Below the pieces are notes generated by a model that did no database searches, had not been told where the DNA came from, and worked only from the letters and a program-made list of their open reading frames with translations. Below, piece by piece: positions 54,015 to 63,790 of a DNA stretch of 64,000 nt (position 1 is the stretch's first letter; each line of letters opens with the position of its first letter). The DNA comes from Gimesia aquarii. Lineage in GTDB: Bacteria; Planctomycetota; Planctomycetia; Planctomycetales; Planctomycetaceae. The stretch lies in assembly GCF_007748195.1 (NCBI RefSeq), contig NZ_CP037920.1, forward strand, positions 1,159,536 through 1,223,535. The letters are read 5' to 3'. Made by a program: the position numbers and the translations under genes.

Positions 54015-54893
54015 TTAATATTCTCCAAGAACATTCCCATCATTAATGGATCCAAGCCACGAGTAAGTTGCAGCATCCATGTTTTCACTCAAAAAACGAA
54101 CGTGACCATCACTAAATAAAAAATGGGCTCCCCCTTCATGTAGACTGCCAAAAGAGGAGTTTCCGGGGCCATTAATCAGGCTATTCGGATGATTCCACAT
54201 AAACCATCCAATATGGTAGTAGCCATTGCTGATAGCAGGTCCTGTCCAGATGCCTGCTCGATAAGGGAGTCCAATACCCTTCGCATACCTTTCACCGACA
54301 ATCGCAGTATTACTGGTACCATCTGTGATATCTCGTATCCTGATACGTGAGTTGATATAGATCGTACCATTATTAATGGCATTACCACCATTGACTCCCG
54401 CGTAATTCGAAGTGCCATAATTACTGATATCTTTGTTGATACCTCCCATAGTATCAGAGGGGCAAACATAAACATTAAGTATTGTTCTCGCGAAAGGAGG
54501 GGAGCCCGTAGACTTCATCGCGGGAATGGTCGTCCAGTTCACATCGAAAGCACCTGAGTTACTAATTTTGTTATAAAGCGGTGTTTGATCTACATAGGGC
54601 AAAAGGAATGTTCCCCAGCCTATTAAGTTACGATCACCTGGATTGGTGATACCATCAGGATCAATGTATCCAGGTGGAAAAATACGATGTGTTTCATAGT
54701 AGTTATGCATAGCCAGTGCAATTTGTTTCATATTATTTTGACACGATAATCGGCGAGCGGCTTCTCGTGCTTGTTGAACTGCAGGCAGAAGTAAGGCAAT
54801 CAAAATCGCAATGATGGCGATAACGACCAACAATTCAATGAGAGTGAAAGCATGTCTTTTTAATCTATAGTGTTTTTGACTCATCATTTTCAT
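54015..54893 (-). CDS. DUF1559 prepilin-like protein
   Basis: 292 residues. A type IV prepilin N-terminus, KRHAFTLIELLVVIAIIAIL, is followed by AVQQAREAARRLSCQNNMKQ, the DUF1559 start. The C-terminal end has the family's LFSDGHVRFL motif. Planctomycetes have dozens of these; they are exported and possibly form pseudopili or surface proteins. Confidence 0.95.
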   Translation of the reverse strand: MKMMSQKHYRLKRHAFTLIELLVVIAIIAILIALLLPAVQQAREAARRLSCQNNMKQIALAMHNYYETHRIFPPGYIDPDGITNPGDRNLIGWGTFLLPYVDQTPLYNKISNSGAFDVNWTTIPAMKSTGSPPFARTILNVYVCPSDTMGGINKDISNYGTSNYAGVNGGNAINNGTIYINSRIRIRDITDGTSNTAIVGERYAKGIGLPYRAGIWTGPAISNGYYHIGWFMWNHPNSLINGPGNSSFGSLHEGGAHFLFSDGHVRFLSENMDAATYSWLGSINDGNVLGEY

Positions 54894-54967
54894 CTTTCAA
54901 GGTTCGATTAAAAAAAATGATGTTCTCAACTGACTTTCTAAATCATTGATCACTGTTAACCGACGGA

Positions 54968-55702
54968 CTATTTGTCCTTAGACTTAATCAATTTCAGGAT
55001 CGGGCTTAAATGAACGTTCATTGCTTGTAAGGCGGATGCACTGTCACGATCTGTGATCGATTTCACGATCTCAACGTGTTCCTGAACCATTTTGATTGTT
55101 GGAGAAGGAAAGTACGCTTCACCCTGATAGAAGTATTTCGCAAGTACATGGTGGAATTGCGCGATCAGGTCCTGATTGGCTGCTTCGAGAAGCGTTTCAT
55201 GAAATAAGAGGTCTTTCTGAATGAACTCTTCAAATACGCGCGAGGGATCTTTTTGCTGATCTTCCAGCAATTGTTTTTGCTCGGCAACAAGCAGATTCAA
55301 CCGATCGATTTGCTCTGTAGTCGTATTTTCGATGATTAAAGGAATGGAACCGATTTCAATCACGACACGAAATTTAGCAAGTTCAAGCCAACCTTTTTTA
55401 TTGGTTGTGCGAGGGATGAGCGCTTTTCGTAGTACAGATTGAACGTCTCCTTCGGCAACTGACAAACCGAGTTTCGGGCGTCCTGTGATGATTCCCAATC
55501 CGCGTAAACTGCCGATGGCTTCTCTAATAACAGTTCTTGAAACACCAAATTGATCGGTTAATTTGTCGACAGTTCCCAGATAGGTTCCAGGTACTAATTT
55601 CTCATCTTGTATCCTTTCACAGATGCGCTCTGCAATTTGTGCGCTGAGTGACATTGCCGGTTCCAACATATTCTTATTTCCCGATTCGAAAGTGTTCGAC
55701 AT
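54968..55702 (-). CDS. GntR-family (FadR/FCD type) regulator
   Basis: 244 residues from the ATG at 55702, with GAGG upstream; a further Met at 55756 is open but lacks a site. An N-terminal winged HTH (LTDQFGVSRTVIREAIGSL) precedes a helical FCD ligand domain (about 90-240) with conserved His positions near the end. FCD regulators respond to organic acids or sugars, which fits the carbohydrate genes nearby; the target is unknown. Confidence 0.85.
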   Translation of the reverse strand: MSNTFESGNKNMLEPAMSLSAQIAERICERIQDEKLVPGTYLGTVDKLTDQFGVSRTVIREAIGSLRGLGIITGRPKLGLSVAEGDVQSVLRKALIPRTTNKKGWLELAKFRVVIEIGSIPLIIENTTTEQIDRLNLLVAEQKQLLEDQQKDPSRVFEEFIQKDLLFHETLLEAANQDLIAQFHHVLAKYFYQGEAYFPSPTIKMVQEHVEIVKSITDRDSASALQAMNVHLSPILKLIKSKDK

Positions 55703-56290
55703 CAAAAACCTCGTTTTTGTTAGCACTGTTTTCAATGCAATGTCTATTGACCTCACGTTTATTTAAACATTTTAGTAATATGATAATACTATATCAATTG
55801 TGTTTTAAGAATTTAGGAAGAAATACAGAAAGTGATTCTGATTTAAGTCTTTATTTAAATTGAATTTAAGTGCTGTTTTGATTCATTTTAAAAATTAAAA
55901 GTGGATAAACGGGTGTTATATTTTGTCGAATTGAGCTGATTTCGAATTTTTTAACTATGTTTTGCAGGTAGTTTGAGAAGTCTGTTTCCCATATTAAGAG
56001 GAATTCCTCCTTTGCTCTCAGAGCGACTTTGAAGTCTTAAAAGTCCTTATTGTGATTACACTTAATTAATAAACGCCATTTCAAGAATCGTGTAATCAGA
56101 GTTTCCAGGAGGTTTTTTTTTAAATGCTTTCATCTGGAATGAGGATTAATACTATTTTTTAAGTGCGAAATGTAACAGTACGAAAGTGAAAACCTTTCTC
56201 TGTTAAACCAAGCAGAAAACAGCTTTGACTTCTGACTGATCAATCAAAGCAATTCATAGGAAAACTGCCTCTTAAAACCAGAGCGATCAC
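55703..56290. other. Intergenic region upstream of the hybrid kinase
   Basis: About 590 bp, AT-rich, between divergent genes, so it should hold both promoters. A 12-codon frame (56124-56162) follows AGGAGG and could be a leader peptide. No riboswitch or strong terminator recognised. Confidence 0.4.
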
Positions 56291-58282
56291 GTGACTTATA
56301 ATCCTTACATTCTGACCACCAATTCGACATTAGCTGATCTTGAGTTACGCGATGATTCTCTCACTCCGGAGGCTCTTGGCTCAGAAGTGGAGCGGTTTTT
56401 TAAATCCCGGCCGGATACCAATGGTGTGTTGATACGGGATGATCATCAGTTTTATGGCTTACTCTCAAGAACTTCCTGCTTTGAAAATATGACCCAATCA
56501 TTTTGTGGAACTACTTTTTCACGAAGACCCGTTAAGATGCTGGTTGAGCATCTAAAAACGACGTCACTGCAACTGAATGACACTGTACCAATCAGTGAAG
56601 CCGTCCGTGAGATCTTAGGTCGTCCTTCAGCGGGGGCTTATGAACCCATCATTGTGAAATGTGAAAACGACGAATACCGTTTTCTCGATATCACAACTCT
56701 CATGAGTGCACAGTGTGACCTTCAACTCAGACAGAAAAAGATTGCTGAGGATGCCAATCATGAGAAGAGTAACTTTCTGGCCAATATGAGCCATGAAATA
56801 CGCACACCGTTGAATGGAATTTTGGGTTTTACCGATGTCCTGAGACGTGGGGTTGAATCGAAAGAGAAACAGCAAGAATATTTAGATGTGATCTACAAGA
56901 ATGGAGAGCATCTCCTCGGTCTGATCAATGATATTCTGGATCTTTCCAAGATCGAAGCAGGCTGTATGGAGTTCGAAAAACTGGATTGCTCACCGCATAA
57001 AATCATCTCCGATGTACTCTCAACGATGCGTGTTCAAGCGAAACCTAAAGGTCTCTACCTGGAGTGTCAGTGGGAAAGTGGCGTTCCCGAAATGATTAAC
57101 ACGGACCCCACTCGCTTACGACAAATATTGATGAATCTGGTCGGAAACGCAGTGAAATTTACAACAGAGGGTGGTGTGAAACTGATTGCAAAATTGGACA
57201 TTTCGCATAATCCGCCACAATTTATTGTCGAAGTGCATGATACAGGGATCGGGATCAAACCCGAAAACATGAGCAATATATTTTCAGCTTTTACACAAGC
57301 TGATTCTTCTATCACACGTAGTTTTGGAGGAACCGGGCTAGGACTTACGATCTGTCGCCAGATTGCGGAAGGGTTAGGTGGTGACCTTGCTGTAGAAAGT
57401 GAAATCGGTCAAGGGAGTGTGTTCCGGCTTCGAGTAGATGCGGGAACAATGGAAGATGTGAAGATATTTGATGTACCACCAACAGAGGCGCTTACAGCAG
57501 AATCGTATACGAAACGCAATTATGAAGCATCTAATCAGCTTCAATCGCTTCGGGTTTTACTTGTTGATGACGGTAAAACGAATCGGGATTTGGTTTCGTT
57601 GGTGCTAACAAATGCAAATGCAGTCGTAACTTGTGCAGAAAATGGTGAAGAGGCACTCTCTGAATATGAAGGCGGTTCATTTGATCTCATTTTAATGGAT
57701 ATGCAAATGCCGGAGATGGATGGTTATACAGCGACCCAAATTTTGCGATCGCGTGGCTGCTCACTGCCCATCATTGCACTCACTGCCAATGCGATGCGTG
57801 GAGATCGGAGTAAGTGTCTTGAAGCGGGTTGTTCTGACTTTCTCACGAAACCGATTAATATCGATAGTTTACTACAAACGGTAGGCGTGTATTCACCCCT
57901 GAGTGATGCGATCACAAAGTCTCAGCTAGAAGAAAAACCTTATTGTCTGACTACGAGTGACACCATACCTGTTGTGTCAGATCTACCCACAGAAATACCG
58001 CAAATATTTCAAATCGTCGAAGAATTTATTCAACGCTTCAAATTAAAAATTGAAGAGATGCAGATGGCATTAGATAAGGAGAATTGGAAGCTGTTAGAAG
58101 AGCTGGCACATTGGTTAAAGGGCACCGGAGGCACCGCCGGATTTGGTTGTCTGACAGAACTTGCATATCAATTAGAATCAGCTGCTCAACAAAAAGAAAA
58201 AGAATCTGCGAATTTGTTAATTTCCGAACTCAGAACGATGGGGAGTCGCTTAACAACGAAAAACGCAGTTTCTAGCGTCTAA
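56291..58282 (+). CDS. Hybrid sensor histidine kinase with CBS-like input
   Basis: 663 residues, GTG start. Domains in order: a CBS-like pair (about 20-140) with no membrane segment, HisKA with NMSHEIRTPLNG (His168), HATPase with NLVGNAVKF, DTGIGI, GGTGLGL, a receiver with LLVDD and phospho-acceptor Asp470, and a C-terminal HPt (His607 in AHWLKGTGG). A full phosphorelay is thus in one cytoplasmic protein, and the CBS part would sense a nucleotide. It lies 26 bp before the HD-GYP gene, its likely output. Confidence 0.92.
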   Translation: MTYNPYILTTNSTLADLELRDDSLTPEALGSEVERFFKSRPDTNGVLIRDDHQFYGLLSRTSCFENMTQSFCGTTFSRRPVKMLVEHLKTTSLQLNDTVPISEAVREILGRPSAGAYEPIIVKCENDEYRFLDITTLMSAQCDLQLRQKKIAEDANHEKSNFLANMSHEIRTPLNGILGFTDVLRRGVESKEKQQEYLDVIYKNGEHLLGLINDILDLSKIEAGCMEFEKLDCSPHKIISDVLSTMRVQAKPKGLYLECQWESGVPEMINTDPTRLRQILMNLVGNAVKFTTEGGVKLIAKLDISHNPPQFIVEVHDTGIGIKPENMSNIFSAFTQADSSITRSFGGTGLGLTICRQIAEGLGGDLAVESEIGQGSVFRLRVDAGTMEDVKIFDVPPTEALTAESYTKRNYEASNQLQSLRVLLVDDGKTNRDLVSLVLTNANAVVTCAENGEEALSEYEGGSFDLILMDMQMPEMDGYTATQILRSRGCSLPIIALTANAMRGDRSKCLEAGCSDFLTKPINIDSLLQTVGVYSPLSDAITKSQLEEKPYCLTTSDTIPVVSDLPTEIPQIFQIVEEFIQRFKLKIEEMQMALDKENWKLLEELAHWLKGTGGTAGFGCLTELAYQLESAAQQKEKESANLLISELRTMGSRLTTKNAVSSV

Positions 58283-58308
58283 GGGTTACGAAAGAGAAAG
58301 ACAGTAAT

Positions 58309-59487
58309 ATGATCGATTCGACATTGAAAAAAACTATGGTTGAGAACCCAGAAACACTCATTAACTGCAATGAGTTTGATGGGTGTAGTATTGCGATCAT
58401 AGATGATGAGAAAATTAATCTCGATATGATTCAGTATTATCTGGAAATGGAAGGATTTACGAATCTGATATCGACAGAAGATTCCGCATCAGCATTTTCT
58501 ATGATTGAGTCGGAGCGGCCTGATCTGATTTTATCAGATATTAATATGCCAGAGGTATCAGGCTTGGATATTTTAGCGCAAATCCGTGGCCATAGGGAAT
58601 TGACAGATACCCCTGTCATCATTCTCACAGCTAGTTCTGATAACGAAACGAAAATATCCGCATTGAGACAAGGGGCAACTGACTTGCTTGCCAAGCCGAT
58701 TCATCATGGAGAACTGATTGCACGAATTCGAAATGTTTTAAAAGTGAAAGTATCTCAGGATCAGCTTAAAGCACATTCAGAAAGCCTTGAACAAGCTGTG
58801 CAATTGAGAACGAAAGAACTTGAAGCATCGCGTTTGAGTGTGATCCAATGTCTGGCGCGTGCTGCCGAATTCCGAGACGATGATACTGGTCAGCATGTGA
58901 TTCGAGTTGGAAAATATGCACGTATTATTGGAGAGGAGTTAGGCTTCTCAGAACGAGAACTATGGTTGTTGGAACCAGCTGCCCAATTACATGATGTTGG
59001 TAAGATTGGGATCGAAGATTCAATTCTGCTAAAACCTGGCAAATTGACACCCGAAGAGTATGATTCGATGAAAAAACATTGTGGTTTCGGAAAGAGAATT
59101 GTTGATTGTCTGCCCGAGCATGAAGCGCAATTGATTCGGATGCATACTGAAATGGGAGCGAAAATTATGGATATTCCCGACTCTCCCATCCTCTCTCTGG
59201 CAAAAGTCATTGCCATGACGCACCACGAGCGCTGGGATGGCACGGGGTACCCTTTGGGCTTAGAGGGCAAAGACATTCCGATTCAGGGACGAATTACTGC
59301 GGTCGCTGATGTTTTTGATGCTCTCACGAGCAAACGCTCTTATAAGCCCGCTTTTTCGCTGACAAAGTCTTTCAGAATTCTTGAAGAAGGTCGGGCGACT
59401 CAATTCGATCCAGAAGTGCTAGATGCTTTCTTTTCGCGTCGGCAGGATATTATCCAGGTTCAAATTGATTACGCAGAGACCGAATGA
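58309..59487 (+). CDS. Response regulator with HD-GYP phosphodiesterase
   Basis: 392 residues. A receiver (about 25-145, Asp77) then a coiled linker and an HD-GYP domain: LHDVGKIGI and HHERWDGTGYP, the motifs that bind metals and hydrolyse cyclic di-GMP. Likely phosphorylated by the kinase upstream and lowers c-di-GMP. Standard for the family; output is c-di-GMP turnover. Confidence 0.95.
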   Translation: MIDSTLKKTMVENPETLINCNEFDGCSIAIIDDEKINLDMIQYYLEMEGFTNLISTEDSASAFSMIESERPDLILSDINMPEVSGLDILAQIRGHRELTDTPVIILTASSDNETKISALRQGATDLLAKPIHHGELIARIRNVLKVKVSQDQLKAHSESLEQAVQLRTKELEASRLSVIQCLARAAEFRDDDTGQHVIRVGKYARIIGEELGFSERELWLLEPAAQLHDVGKIGIEDSILLKPGKLTPEEYDSMKKHCGFGKRIVDCLPEHEAQLIRMHTEMGAKIMDIPDSPILSLAKVIAMTHHERWDGTGYPLGLEGKDIPIQGRITAVADVFDALTSKRSYKPAFSLTKSFRILEEGRATQFDPEVLDAFFSRRQDIIQVQIDYAETE

Positions 59488-59569
59488 GCTGTAAATCATT
59501 TTTACACTCATGCTCATCTTCAGCGGCTTGAATTGCTGTTGAATGTTGTTTCGCGAAAAGAGGTACTGA

Positions 59570-60001
59570 CTAGACGTCGAGACGAGCCTGAAATTGAATA
59601 CCATATTCCCAGAACGCATCCAGGATTCTTCGCTTGCGAACAATTTTGGAACTGAACCAGGTATCTATGGATTGACTGAGAGGAAGTTTCAGGAAGAGTT
59701 CTTCTTGTGCAATATGGTCAGGGCAAATCAGCGAAATCCCAGATTGAGAGACTGAGCGTCCCAGTACTGTGATCATTTCACCGGAATAAATTTCAATCGG
59801 TTCAGTAAAGTCGATAGAAAACGAGATGACAATCAGGCCGCGAAAATCAATTCGTGGATGGGCACGCTGCTTCCCGTAAATGTGCTTGGCTCGCTCCTCA
59901 ATCTGAGAGAGTAAGTTGACGACTTTAGGAAGGAGTTGTTGCTGCTCTTGAGAATACTCGTAAAAATCAGTAAAGGTCTTCAATACAATGGGTCCTCTCA
60001 A
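59570..60001 (-). CDS. PilZ-like c-di-GMP receptor
   Basis: 143 residues. An RAHPR box (Arg46, Arg50) followed by strand and a GRSVSQSG turn matches the PilZ RxxxR and (D/N)xSxxG elements, but the first position of the second is Ser. A helical N-terminus lies ahead. Convergent with the HD-GYP gene. Probably reads c-di-GMP; affinity may be altered by the Ser. Confidence 0.65.
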   Translation of the reverse strand: MRGPIVLKTFTDFYEYSQEQQQLLPKVVNLLSQIEERAKHIYGKQRAHPRIDFRGLIVISFSIDFTEPIEIYSGEMITVLGRSVSQSGISLICPDHIAQEELFLKLPLSQSIDTWFSSKIVRKRRILDAFWEYGIQFQARLDV

Positions 60002-60246
60002 TGGTTGTTGTGATTTAACTTGATCCGTCTATGAAAGGAACTGAGTACTAAAACTTAGAATAAGATCTCCATAAATCAAAATTTTTTTTACTGTGATTAC
60101 CTCCATATTTACTCAAAATATGAGTCAAAAATGATTTGGTACGGATGCTGTTTCAATAGCAATTCTATCAGTCCTGCCAATTATACAGTTTATGATCCCA
60201 CTTGATTTTGTGGTTTCGCTGGTTGACTAAGGAAGCAGGAAGCGGA

Positions 60247-61596
60247 TTAAAAGCGGAACTGATAAGCCTGCTTTTCTGCGTCAGTGCCAAGAGCCTCAAG
60301 CATTTCAATTTCTGCCCGTTTCATTGTGATATAGTCTGTGATCAGGCTTTTGCCAATTCCTGCCTGTAAAACGTCATCCTGAGCCAATGCATCTAATGCT
60401 GATGCCAGATCTGCAGGGTAGCCTGTTATACCGCGGGATTGTTGTTCTTGTTTTGAAAGCAAAGCGGGATCGGTTAATACTGGTTCGCCTGGATCGGCTG
60501 CTTTCTCAATGCCATCCAGGCCTGCACAGATCAGGCCAGATAACGCTAGATATGGGTTACAGGTGGGGTCTGAGGGTTTATATTCTAGATTGACCGTAGC
60601 TGCTTCGTGTCCTTTAAAACCAGAGGCAGCACGCACCGTCGCCTCACGATTGTCGGGACCCCAGCAAATATAACTCGAACTCCAGCAACGTTCTACAAAA
60701 CGCTTATAAGAGTTTGTCGTCGGTGCCGTAAATGCCATCAATGCAGGGAGATGGTCAAGGATACCTGCCATGAAATGGCGGGCTGTTTGAGAGAGACAAT
60801 AATCTCCGTCAGCATCGTAAAATAAGTTTCGCTGACATTGAGGATCCCAGAGACTGAAATGAATATGACAACCATTTCCTGCTGAGTCTGGCGATGCTTT
60901 TGGCATGAACGACACACGGCAGTCGTTTGCTGACGCTGTCCCACGTACTGTTTCTTTAAACACAACTTGTTGATCAGCGGCCTGTAAACCAATCTGGTGA
61001 CGTACTGGAATTTCATGCTGTCCGTGGCCTGCTTCCGGATAGTATTTTTCAACCATGACGCCCTGTTTTTCGAGCGCAGAGATCATTGGTAGAATGTAGG
61101 AACTGGCCAGATCCATGGCAGCCGAACTGAAACAATTTAACTGGTCCAGCGGTTCCCATAACTGGTCCACTTTTTTGAGTATGGTAAATTCATTTTCAAA
61201 TGCAGCGCGAATGATCATGCCTTTCTCAGCTAGTTTCGCAAGAAATGACTTTAATAGACTACGCGGACAAAGTTCCCAAGGCTGGCCGTCAATGGTTTCG
61301 ATATCCGAAAGCATACGGGCATGTCCGGAGAGATATGGTAACACTTGAAATGTAGAGAGATCAGGCCGAATACGAACTTCTCCCACCGGCTGAAATTTAC
61401 TTGTTTGTGGTAAATGATCAAAGACATTTACCGAAGCTTGTGCCTGAGTCAGCCCTAGACCTGACTCTAAAATTTCATCAAGATTGCCGGGGCGAAATGC
61501 TTTCCCACGTGAGATCCCATCCGGGCCAACATAAATGGCACGTATCAGTTCGATGTTCTCTGCTTTTAACTGTTTCTCTATCGTTTCGCGGTGCAT
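60247..61596 (-). CDS. Glutamine synthetase-family enzyme
   Basis: 449 residues. GSIII/GS I-type motifs: EFTILKK for metal ligands, PEAGHGQHEIP, NGCHIHFSLW, RATVRAASGFKG and EYKPSDPTCNPYLA. GlnA makes glutamine; related enzymes add glutamate to amines. Lacks the usual adenylylation loop; amine-substrate ligase is the alternative. Stands alone. Confidence 0.9.
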   Translation of the reverse strand: MHRETIEKQLKAENIELIRAIYVGPDGISRGKAFRPGNLDEILESGLGLTQAQASVNVFDHLPQTSKFQPVGEVRIRPDLSTFQVLPYLSGHARMLSDIETIDGQPWELCPRSLLKSFLAKLAEKGMIIRAAFENEFTILKKVDQLWEPLDQLNCFSSAAMDLASSYILPMISALEKQGVMVEKYYPEAGHGQHEIPVRHQIGLQAADQQVVFKETVRGTASANDCRVSFMPKASPDSAGNGCHIHFSLWDPQCQRNLFYDADGDYCLSQTARHFMAGILDHLPALMAFTAPTTNSYKRFVERCWSSSYICWGPDNREATVRAASGFKGHEAATVNLEYKPSDPTCNPYLALSGLICAGLDGIEKAADPGEPVLTDPALLSKQEQQSRGITGYPADLASALDALAQDDVLQAGIGKSLITDYITMKRAEIEMLEALGTDAEKQAYQFRF

Positions 61597-61646
61597 CGGG
61601 TTCTCTTCTGATAATAATATCGGTATATAATTTTCTGTGAAAAGAG

Positions 61647-62108
61647 TTATCTCATAACGACAACACTCTTCTTGATTTGATTATGGCAGGCGATGCAGGT
61701 CATCGTAAGATGAAGATAACTGAGAGAAGCACCATCAATATTTTTGTTCTGAGCATTCTTTAATAACTGTTTTGCTGCATTACGGAATTCTGCACTTTGC
61801 TGTGCAAAGATCGGCCCTTCTACGACTTGCCAATCAGTTGCATTGCTCATGGCGATCATTTTTTTAGTTCCTTTCTTGATAAGACTGAAATCCTCTGTAA
61901 CTAGTCCTTCCAGGACGTCTTTAGAACTATCTAACTTCGCTTGCATGAATTTAGAAACGTTTTCTTGTGTTGGATTCTTCTTAGCTTTAGGCTTCTGGGA
62001 TGGCTCCGATTTTTCTACGGCAAATATTGGAGTAGAATGGTCTATTCGGCTCCCTGTCAGCACTATTAAAACTCCACAGAACACAATCAGCGTCAAGTTT
62101 TTCATCAT
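61647..62108 (-). CDS. c-type cytochrome-like protein
   Basis: 153 residues with a signal peptide (about 1-20) and a C-terminal haem-binding CIACH, with helices as in the four-helix cytochrome c' fold. One haem. Probably periplasmic electron carrier. Confidence 0.8.
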   Translation of the reverse strand: MMKNLTLIVFCGVLIVLTGSRIDHSTPIFAVEKSEPSQKPKAKKNPTQENVSKFMQAKLDSSKDVLEGLVTEDFSLIKKGTKKMIAMSNATDWQVVEGPIFAQQSAEFRNAAKQLLKNAQNKNIDGASLSYLHLTMTCIACHNQIKKSVVVMR

Positions 62109-62206
62109 TGGCTCCTCAAACTATATCTTAAAAATTGGACGATCGTTTTTAATTCTTAATTTCAGTGACTCTCGATTTGTTCCTTATCAGGCTAGGGGAT
62201 CACTGG

Positions 62207-62575
62207 TCAAGACTCCTCAGACGTTTCATCAATTACCGGATCTTTTGGGGGTGTACGAACAATTGTGAGTAACAGTGCAGCTGACTCCAGGCTTTCGACA
62301 GCATGGGGCTCGGCATGGGGCAGATATAAAAACTGTCCGGGGGTGAGTTTATGGGTTTCCCCCAGACATTGAAAAAGGACGCGTCCCTCAAGACATTGAA
62401 CAATTAAGATTCCAGGTGCGATGTGGTTTGGTAGTGATTTGCCAGACTTCAAAATCAAACGAATGATTTCCAGGTGATCTGTTTTCACCAGCGTCGTGGT
62501 CTTCGTTGATTCCAACTCAGAACCGAGCGGCTCTACACTTACCACTTCACCTGCCCTTGCATGTGACAGAGCCAT
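62207..62575 (-). CDS. Cupin-domain protein
   Basis: 122 residues: SLPNHIAPGILIVQCLEGRV and LPHAEPHAVES follow the cupin motifs, with His and Glu positions for metal. Function unknown; cupins include isomerases and regulators. Confidence 0.85.
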   Translation of the reverse strand: MALSHARAGEVVSVEPLGSELESTKTTTLVKTDHLEIIRLILKSGKSLPNHIAPGILIVQCLEGRVLFQCLGETHKLTPGQFLYLPHAEPHAVESLESAALLLTIVRTPPKDPVIDETSEES

Positions 62576-62747
62576 AATGTCAATCCTTCTGTGAAAATAA
62601 CGCGTGCATCAGTGTCTTTATTTTAAGACTCTGCAGTAAGACATGAAAGGCTTGGTTGAGTCTTGTTTTATTTGAATGACGTACTTATTACACATCTGAC
62701 AGTCATAGGCGAATGCTGACTTTCATATTATAACCAGTAATTCATTC

Positions 62748-63755
62748 TTAACTTTCTTTTATTTGCTGTATTCCAGTTTCTAAAATGCGTTGCGCTTCGA
62801 GCCCAAATCTGGGGTTACAGAGTAACCAGGGTTCTTCGCCTGTTCGGATGCAATTTGCGAAATGTTCGGTGGCCGTTTGCAGATAAAGCAATGGACATTG
62901 GACTTTGATTTCTTCTCCCGCTGGTTGTTCATCGGTTGCTAACATTAAAGGCCCTTTTTTTTGCGGCTCAACCATCAACGTTCCTTTAGTGCCATAAATG
63001 GCTGTTGTGTAAGCAGTCAGTGTTCCTATTTGTGACCATGAGCCTTCTGCCGTCGCGATAGCTTTTGGATATTGCATGACGATCATGGCATTATCTTCGA
63101 CACCTAGAGGTTCTGGTCGATATTGCCCGGCAATACCAGTGATCGATTCCGGCACGCCTAGTAAAACACTAGCGAGAACACAGCCATAGCAACAGTAATC
63201 CATCATGGCGCCCGCTCCATTTAATTCCGGATTAAACAGCCAGTCACAGAAGTAATCGCTACAGCCCAGCTCTTTAGGGCCGGCATGCGCAGCACGATAC
63301 TTGACCTGCCAGATGTCTCCAATGTCTCCTGCCTTAGCCATTGTGATCGCGTGTTGCATTTGTGGCCACCAGGCAAAGGGCCAATTCACCATCAGGCAGA
63401 CATTCTCTTCGTTGGCAGCTGTCAACAAGGCTTCTGCCTGTGAGAGATTCGCCGCCATGGGCTTTTCAATCATCACAGCCAGTCCATGCTCGATGGCCAA
63501 AAGTGCAAGCTGTGCTCCTTCATGATTACTGCTGAAAATATAAACGCCATCCAATTCGTGGTTTGCAAATAGCTCCTCAGGGGAAGCATAAGTCGGGCAG
63601 TCATATTCGGCATGGATCCGATCACGTAGTTCTTGATTCCTGTCAAAAGCAGCAATCAGTGTGGCATTTTCGGAATGTTGTAATTGCGGCAAATGGTCCC
63701 AGGCATGATCGTGAATCAGACCCAGGATACCGATACGTAATGGTTGATTTTTCAT
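62748..63755 (-). CDS. Gfo/Idh/MocA-family oxidoreductase
   Basis: 335 residues, cytoplasmic. NAD-binding LRIGILGLIHDHAWDHL and MIEKPMAANLSQ (Lys-Pro) are seen. Upstream by 35 bp and on the same strand is the HIT gene. Probable sugar dehydrogenase. Confidence 0.9.
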   Translation of the reverse strand: MKNQPLRIGILGLIHDHAWDHLPQLQHSENATLIAAFDRNQELRDRIHAEYDCPTYASPEELFANHELDGVYIFSSNHEGAQLALLAIEHGLAVMIEKPMAANLSQAEALLTAANEENVCLMVNWPFAWWPQMQHAITMAKAGDIGDIWQVKYRAAHAGPKELGCSDYFCDWLFNPELNGAGAMMDYCCYGCVLASVLLGVPESITGIAGQYRPEPLGVEDNAMIVMQYPKAIATAEGSWSQIGTLTAYTTAIYGTKGTLMVEPQKKGPLMLATDEQPAGEEIKVQCPLLYLQTATEHFANCIRTGEEPWLLCNPRFGLEAQRILETGIQQIKES

Positions 63756-63790
63756 GGTTTTGCTCTATCGATTAGAGAAGCCTCATTGAT

